DNA of 9,999 bases from an uncultured Haloferula sp. (GTDB taxonomy: Bacteria > Verrucomicrobiota > Verrucomicrobiae > Verrucomicrobiales > Akkermansiaceae). The translations under genes and the position numbers were made by a program. The DNA is taken from assembly GCA_946481625.1 (NCBI GenBank), contig CAMLOZ010000081.1, positions 1-9,999 of the forward strand, given 5' to 3'. Each line of letters begins with the position of its first letter. Positions within the stretch are counted from its first letter, which is position 1. Of this stretch, positions 5,401-9,999 are shown piece by piece. Under the pieces are notes generated by a model. The model did not search any database and was not told the origin of the DNA. It saw nothing but the letters and a program-made list of their open reading frames with translations.

Positions 5401-6804
5401 ATGAGAACGACCGGACGCCGCATTGCTTTCATTGTTGCCGCGGGTTCGTGCGTGCTCGGGTCCTCCTGCATCAAGCCGGGAGCGGCGAAGGCACCGAGCG
5501 TCTCGCTGCCGGTCTCGTGGCGGAATGCCGCGGATTTCCCGACGGCGGCCCCGGACCGCGATCTTTCGCGCTGGTGGGCGCAGTTCGGCGACGCCCGTCT
5601 GACGCGTTTGATCGGCGAGGCGCTGGCCGGTAATCGCGACGTCGCTTCGGCGGCATCGCGGGTGCGCCAGGCCAAGGCCCAGCGGGACGCGCAACGCGCC
5701 TCGCTTTTTCCAAGCCTCGATTACTCCGGCGCACGTAGTAATTCCGGCTCATGGGTCAGCGGCGGCAACGATCAATCGGGAGTGGCCTACTCCGCGGGGC
5801 TGAGCGCCTCGTGGGAGATCGACTTCTTCGGCAAGAACCGTCATGCCTTGCTGGCTTCATCCGCAGATGCCCAAGCGGCCAAGGAGAACCTCCACTCGGC
5901 ACAGGCGTCGCTCGCCTCGGAAGTGGCGCTCGCCTACATCGACCTGCGCGCCGCGGAGTCGCGGCTGGAGGTGGTGAAGAAAAGCGTGTCGACGCGGGAG
6001 GAGACCCGGCAACTGGCTTCGTGGCGCGCCCAAGCTGGCGAAATCGACGCCTTGGAGCTCCGCCAGGCCGAATCGAGTTTGGAGAGCGCACGCGCCTCGC
6101 TGTCCTCGCTGGAACAGAGCACGGGCCAGGCCCGCAACCGGCTCGCGCTGCTCTGCGGGCGCGAACCGGGCGGCCTTTCGTTGGGCTCGGGCGATGTGCC
6201 CTTGCCCGGTCGCAAGCTCGCAGTCGGCATTCCCGCGGATACGATCCGGCAGCGTCCCGACGTGCGCTCGGCTGGCTATGGCTGGGTCGCGGCTGTCTCG
6301 CGGACCCGGTCAGCGGAAGGGGAACGACTGCCGAGTCTCCGGCTTTCCGGCAACCTCGGCATCGACACGCTGCGCACTTCGAAGCTCTTCAGCCCCGAGA
6401 CGGCGGCGGGAAGCTTGATCGCGGGGATCTCCGGTCCGATCTTTGATGCGGGACGCATCCGCGCGAACATCGCGACACAGGGGGAGGCGCAGGAACAAGC
6501 GCTCTTGTCCTACGAATCGACGGTTCTCACAGCCCTCTCCGAAGTGGAGGACGCGTTGATCGCCTGCCGTCGCACGGAGGAACGGCTCGCTTCCACCGAA
6601 AGGGCGGCTGCAGCGGGCCGCGAGGCCTCGAAGCTCGCAACGCAGCGCTACCGCACCGGCGTGATCGACTTCCTCACCGTGCTCGATGCCCAACGCAACG
6701 ATCTCGCGCAGGAGGAAAGCCTCATCAATGTCCGCGCCGATCGCGCGGCCGCCCACGTCCAGCTCTACAAGGCGCTCGGCGGCGGCTGGTCCGCAGGATC
6801 CTGA
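5401..6804 (+). CDS. NodT/TolC-family outer-membrane efflux lipoprotein
   Basis: A 467-residue outer-membrane factor, which trimerises into a beta barrel with a long periplasmic helical tunnel. The N-terminus has basic residues, a hydrophobic stretch and Cys23 (VLGSSC), so it is probably an acylated lipoprotein as in the NodT subfamily; the lipobox is not ideal and Cys17 is an alternative. Family landmarks are WWAQFGDARLTRLIGEAL (58-75), WEIDFFGKNR (138-147), GIPADTIRQRPDVRSAG (276-292, matching the family GLPSDLLRRRPDIR pattern), GPIFDAGRIRANI (345-357) and YRTGVIDFLTVLDAQR (417-432), in two repeats as usual. Length is typical of the family. It is the first gene of the operon, 19 bp before the adaptor gene, so it most likely serves this MacAB-type pump. 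No well-placed Shine-Dalgarno precedes the ATG. NodT is a family name; the specific substrate is unknown. Confidence 0.92.
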   Translation: MRTTGRRIAFIVAAGSCVLGSSCIKPGAAKAPSVSLPVSWRNAADFPTAAPDRDLSRWWAQFGDARLTRLIGEALAGNRDVASAASRVRQAKAQRDAQRASLFPSLDYSGARSNSGSWVSGGNDQSGVAYSAGLSASWEIDFFGKNRHALLASSADAQAAKENLHSAQASLASEVALAYIDLRAAESRLEVVKKSVSTREETRQLASWRAQAGEIDALELRQAESSLESARASLSSLEQSTGQARNRLALLCGREPGGLSLGSGDVPLPGRKLAVGIPADTIRQRPDVRSAGYGWVAAVSRTRSAEGERLPSLRLSGNLGIDTLRTSKLFSPETAAGSLIAGISGPIFDAGRIRANIATQGEAQEQALLSYESTVLTALSEVEDALIACRRTEERLASTERAAAAGREASKLATQRYRTGVIDFLTVLDAQRNDLAQEESLINVRADRAAAHVQLYKALGGGWSAGS

Positions 6805-6823
6805 ATTCTTTTTTCGCACCCGC

Positions 6824-8140
6824 ATGTCCAAGCCCGATTCATCTGAAGATCTCGCCGCTATCGTCCGCCGCGGCGCATCCCGCCCCGTGAGGAAGTGGTT
6901 TTTCATCATCCTCGGCGTCGCCGTCCTCGGTGCCGGAGGTTGGTACTACAAGTCCCGTGAGAGCGAGGGTCCGCAAGGACCGGAATATGTGATCCAACCC
7001 TTGGAACGAGGAGATATCTCGATCGAGGTGACGGCCACCGGCACCTTGGCTCCGATCAACCAGGTGACGGTGGGTAGCGAGCTATCCGGCACTGCCGCGG
7101 AGGTCTATGTCGACACCAATGATCTGGTGAAGAAGGGCCAGCCGCTCGCCAAGCTGGATACCACCAAGCTCGAGAGCCAGACCGAGCGCAGCCGGGCCGT
7201 CTTGCTAGCCGCAAAGGCACGGGTGAACCAGGTGGAGGCAACCCTGAAGGAGAGCGAGGCCTCGCACTCGCGGCTCCAGGAGCTTCACAAGATCAGCGGC
7301 GGCCAGACTCCTTCGAAGGCGGAGATGGAAACTTCCGACGCCACGGTGAATCGGGCGAAGGCGGATCTGGAAAGTGCCAAGGCATCCGTGGTTCAGGCGG
7401 AGGCGGACCTGAGGTCGATCGAACGGGATCTGGGCAAGACGATCATCCGTTCGCCTGTCGATGGCACGGTACTCACCCGCAAGCTGGAGGTCGGCCAAAC
7501 GGTAGCGGCATCATTCACCGCGCCGGAGCTCTTCATTATCGGCGAGGACCTGCGGAAGATGGAACTCAACGTCGCCGTGGGTGAAGCCGAGATCGGCCGG
7601 CTCGAAGCCGGTCAGGAAGCCGAGTTCGAGGTCTCCACCTGGCGCCAGCGCGTTTACAAGGCATCCGTGAAGAAGGTTCTCTTCGGATCCGTGATCACGA
7701 ACAACGTGGTGACCTACAGCACCGAGCTCGAGGTCAACAACGACGACTTGAGCCTCAGGCCGGGCATGACCGCCACGGCGAACATTTTCGTCGCGCGGAA
7801 GGAAGGCATCCTGAAGGTATCGAACGCGGCATTACGCTTCGATCCCGCTGCTGCGGCGAAGCTCGGGAAGAGCGCGGATGACGAGAAGCGGACGCTCGTG
7901 CAAAACCTTTCCCCGGGCGGCGGCCGTTGGCGCCGCGCCGCGGGTGGCGGCGGCGGTGCCCCCGGAGGATCTCCGGACCCCAAAAAAGGGGCCAGGATCT
8001 GGGTGCTCAAGGAAGGCAAGCCGGTGGAGTTGCCGGTTACGGTGGGCATCACCGATGGCAACCACACCGAGATTTCCGGCGAAGGCCTCACCGAGGACAT
8101 GCCGGTGATCGTCAGTGCCAAACCCATGACCGCCGCCTGA
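6824..8140 (+). CDS. macA: MacA-type periplasmic adaptor (membrane fusion protein)
   Basis: A 438-residue adaptor that links an inner-membrane ABC transporter to the outer-membrane channel. A cytoplasmic basic segment is followed by a single helix (about 24-40, WFFIILGVAVLGAGGWYY). The first half-lipoyl strand set is at about 68-110 (VTATGTLAPINQVTVGSELS, VKKGQPLAKLD). An alpha-hairpin follows at about 112-203 (many Ala/Glu/Lys), then the second half-lipoyl set (IIRSPVDGTVLTRKLEVGQTV, 207-227). Beta-barrel and membrane-proximal domains make up the rest (LRPGMTATANIFV, 311-323). A Gly/Pro/Arg-rich stretch at about 362-388 interrupts the membrane-proximal domain and partly explains why it is longer than E. 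coli MacA (about 370). The frame stays open upstream to 6686 inside the previous gene, but the ATG at 6824 gives the natural N-terminus. No Shine-Dalgarno is visible, only a T-rich tract. The ATPase gene starts 2 bp after its stop. Confidence 0.93.
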   Translation: MSKPDSSEDLAAIVRRGASRPVRKWFFIILGVAVLGAGGWYYKSRESEGPQGPEYVIQPLERGDISIEVTATGTLAPINQVTVGSELSGTAAEVYVDTNDLVKKGQPLAKLDTTKLESQTERSRAVLLAAKARVNQVEATLKESEASHSRLQELHKISGGQTPSKAEMETSDATVNRAKADLESAKASVVQAEADLRSIERDLGKTIIRSPVDGTVLTRKLEVGQTVAASFTAPELFIIGEDLRKMELNVAVGEAEIGRLEAGQEAEFEVSTWRQRVYKASVKKVLFGSVITNNVVTYSTELEVNNDDLSLRPGMTATANIFVARKEGILKVSNAALRFDPAAAAKLGKSADDEKRTLVQNLSPGGGRWRRAAGGGGGAPGGSPDPKKGARIWVLKEGKPVELPVTVGITDGNHTEISGEGLTEDMPVIVSAKPMTAA

Positions 8141-8142
8141 GG

Positions 8143-8859
8143 ATGGAAAGTCTCATCGAGCTCAGTTCACTTACCAAGACCTACGGCAAGGGTGATGCCG
8201 AGTTCCAGGCGCTCAAAGGCGTGGACCTCACCATCACCAAGGGCGAGTTCGTAGCGGTGATGGGACCCAGCGGCTCCGGCAAATCCACGCTGATGAACCT
8301 GCTCGGTTGCCTCGATACCCCGACCACCGGGTCTTACCTGTTCGAGGGAATCCCGGTGAACCAACTCAACAAGGACCAGCGGTCCCTGCTTCGGCGGCAT
8401 GCGCTCGGGTTCATTTTCCAAGGCTTTAACCTCCTCGCGCGCACCTCCGCCCTGGAGAATGTGGAGCTGCCGCTGCTCTACCGGGGCTACACCCGCCGCC
8501 AGCGTCATGAGATGGCACGCGCCGCACTCGCCAGCGTGGGTCTTCCCGACAAGGAGCGGAATACTCCCGCCGAACTTTCCGGCGGCCAGCAGCAGCGCGT
8601 CGCCATCGCCCGCGCGATCGTGACGAATCCCGGCACGCTTTTCGCGGACGAACCGACCGGCAACCTGGATTCCAAGACGACCCTGGAGATCATGCATCTG
8701 CTCTGTCGCCTGAATGACGAGCGGGGCATCACGATTCTCATGGTGACGCACGAGGACGAGGTCGCCCACTATGCGAAGCGCATCGTCCATGTCCGCGACG
8801 GCCTGATCGGTTCGGACGTTCTCAACGAAAACCGCCCGGTCAGGGCCGCGAAGCCATGA
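8143..8859 (+). CDS. macB: MacB-type ABC transporter ATPase subunit
   Basis: A 238-residue cytoplasmic nucleotide-binding protein of the LolD/MacB/FtsE group, powering the exporter by ATP hydrolysis. Motifs: Walker [10 protein letters not shown] (41-49), Q-loop Q93 (IFQGFNLL), ABC signature LSGGQQQR (145-152), Walker B TLFADEP (165-171; D169 and catalytic E170), D-loop GNLD (173-176) and switch H203 (VTHE). All catalytic residues are present. In E. coli MacB this domain is the N-terminal part of one chain; here it is a stand-alone protein ending shortly after the switch region with a short tail. The ATG at 8143 lies 2 bp after the adaptor stop. Its TGA overlaps the permease ATG in an ATGA arrangement, indicating translational coupling. 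A longer frame from 7927 overlaps the adaptor and is not credible. LolD-like lipoprotein release is possible but less likely given the MacA partner. Confidence 0.94.
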   Translation: MESLIELSSLTKTYGKGDAEFQALKGVDLTITKGEFVAVMGPSGSGKSTLMNLLGCLDTPTTGSYLFEGIPVNQLNKDQRSLLRRHALGFIFQGFNLLARTSALENVELPLLYRGYTRRQRHEMARAALASVGLPDKERNTPAELSGGQQQRVAIARAIVTNPGTLFADEPTGNLDSKTTLEIMHLLCRLNDERGITILMVTHEDEVAHYAKRIVHVRDGLIGSDVLNENRPVRAAKP

Positions 8860-9999
8860 TGTCGATGTTCTGGAATGCCTTCATCATCGCGCTCCGCGAA
8901 ATCCGCCGGAATCTCACCCGGGCCTTCCTCACCGTGCTCGGCGTGGTGATCGGCGTGGCTGCGGTAATCACCATGGTCACGCTCGGCAGCGGAGCGACCG
9001 AGGCCTTGAAACAAGGGATCTCGAAGCTCGGCAACAACCTCCTCACCGTGCGCCCCGGCCAAGGCTGGGGTCCATCGGCAGCACCGCTTTTCAGCGCGAT
9101 GGACGTGGAGATGATCCGCTACCAGATCCCCGGTATACGTCACATCTCGCCAATGTCGAATACGAATGTCCAAGCCATCTATGGCGAGGAAGCTCGCTCG
9201 ACCGACGTCCAGGGAGTTTACCCCGAGTATTTCCCAATCGGGAATTGGAAGATCGCCAGCGGCCGTTTCTTCGATACGGACGAACTGAAGGAAGGGGCGC
9301 CGGTCGCAGTTATCGGCGAGACGATCAAGAAGGAGCTTTTCAATGGCGTGGATCCGCTCGGAGAGAAGATCCGCCTGCTGAACACGGCCGTCACTGTCAT
9401 CGGCGTGACCGAGGTGAAGGGACAAGCCGGGTGGGGCGATGACCTTGACGACAACATCATCATCCCGCTCACCACCCTGCAGAGCCGCCTGAATGGCCAG
9501 ATGTTCAAACAGAACGTCAACCAGATCATGATCTCCACGGAGGACGGCTATCCGACCGACTCGGTCATGGCGGACATCACCTCGCTGATGCGGGAGCGCC
9601 GGAACCTGCCCCGCACCGTGGCGAACAACTTCTCGGTAACCGACACGCGCCAGATCGCGGAAGTGATGAGTTCCAGCGTTAAAACCATGACCGGCCTGCT
9701 GGGTGCGGTAGCCGGCGTCAGCCTGCTTGTGGGCGGCATCGGGATCATGAATATCATGCTGGTTTCGGTGACCGAGCGGACACGGGAGATCGGCATCCGC
9801 ATGTCGATCGGAGCCAGGGCGCGGGAGGTCATGCTGCAGTTCCTGGTCGAGGCCGTTACCCTTTCCTGCGTTGGCGGCGTGAGCGGGATCGCATTGGCGT
9901 ATGGCTTGTGTTACGTCCTGTCCCCGCTGGTTGGCGCTCCCTTCACGTTCGATCCGAAGACGCGCAAGGCGATCGCGCTGCCCGAGCGTTGGCGCACGG
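8856..9999 (+). CDS. macB: MacB-type ABC transporter permease (C-terminus beyond window)
   Basis: The frame is open from ATG 8856 to the right edge, giving 381 codons with no stop. It overlaps the ATPase stop by four bases; a second ATG follows at once (8859), so either could be used. The architecture is that of MacB/FtsX permeases: a cytoplasmic amphipathic start ([13 protein letters not shown], 12-24), TM1 (about 24-44), a large periplasmic domain (about 45-275), TM2 (about 278-303) and TM3 (about 327-352). The family signature [20 protein letters not shown] runs 293-312, then GIRMSIGAR, where most relatives have GIRKAIGAR. The fourth helix and C-terminus lie outside the window. The periplasmic domain would contact the adaptor, and the mechanism in MacB is mechanotransmission rather than transport through the membrane. 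The last 10 or so codons look unlike the expected sequence (see findings). Confidence 0.92.
   Translation, partial: MMSMFWNAFIIALREIRRNLTRAFLTVLGVVIGVAAVITMVTLGSGATEALKQGISKLGNNLLTVRPGQGWGPSAAPLFSAMDVEMIRYQIPGIRHISPMSNTNVQAIYGEEARSTDVQGVYPEYFPIGNWKIASGRFFDTDELKEGAPVAVIGETIKKELFNGVDPLGEKIRLLNTAVTVIGVTEVKGQAGWGDDLDDNIIIPLTTLQSRLNGQMFKQNVNQIMISTEDGYPTDSVMADITSLMRERRNLPRTVANNFSVTDTRQIAEVMSSSVKTMTGLLGAVAGVSLLVGGIGIMNIMLVSVTERTREIGIRMSIGARAREVMLQFLVEAVTLSCVGGVSGIALAYGLCYVLSPLVGAPFTFDPKTRKAIALPERWRT

Noticed and set aside
4047..5675. A 542-codon minus-strand open frame opposite the helicase and the start of the efflux gene
   Set aside because: It is antisense to two genes with full motif sets and runs through an intrinsic terminator. 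Its protein is rich in His, Ala and Arg with no recognisable motif. Long antisense frames are common in GC-rich DNA.
6686..6823. A 46-codon N-terminal extension of the adaptor gene
   Set aside because: It lies inside the end of the efflux lipoprotein gene in another frame and is Arg/Ser/Pro-rich; the ATG at 6824 gives the usual short basic segment and membrane helix.

Overview
The window looks like an ordinary chromosomal segment of a Gram-negative, high-GC bacterium. Two lipoprotein-type signal sequences, an outer-membrane efflux factor and a MacAB-type exporter imply an outer membrane. The style of the proteins (a proline-rich membrane-anchored orphan protein, a glycosyltransferase/phosphoesterase fusion, few clear Shine-Dalgarno sites) is reminiscent of Verrucomicrobiota such as Luteolibacter relatives. 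That placement is an inference from general character; no marker gene here proves it.

Layout. The left edge (1-595, minus) is the N-terminal part of an unrecognised membrane-anchored protein cut by the window. A short divergent spacer separates it from a small plus-strand gene (713-1000) with an SH3/KOW-like look. A compact stem-loop lies between that gene and the convergent long minus-strand gene (1059-3017). This gene encodes a GT4 glycosyltransferase joined to an LpxH-like (COG2908-type) metallophosphoesterase in one 652-residue chain. Upstream of it, on the same strand, is a probable small lipoprotein (3142-3702). A divergent spacer of 230 bp (3703-3932) carries direct and inverted repeats and leads into a RhlE-type DEAD-box RNA helicase (3933-5279) with an RGG-like tail and a DEVD motif II. 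A textbook intrinsic terminator (5294-5328) closes that unit.

The right half (5401-9999) is one tightly packed plus-strand operon for a tripartite ABC exporter: a NodT/TolC-family outer-membrane lipoprotein, a MacA-type periplasmic adaptor, a MacB-type ATPase and a separate MacB-type permease that runs off the right edge. The parts would span both membranes: ATPase and permease in the inner membrane, adaptor across the periplasm, outer-membrane channel at the top. The substrate cannot be read from the sequence.

No tRNA, rRNA, CRISPR array, insertion sequence, integrase or attachment site was seen. Nothing amounts to a clearly new system. The items most worth a second look are the glycosyltransferase-phosphoesterase fusion, the DEVD helicase, the split MacB, and the repeat-bearing spacer upstream of the helicase.
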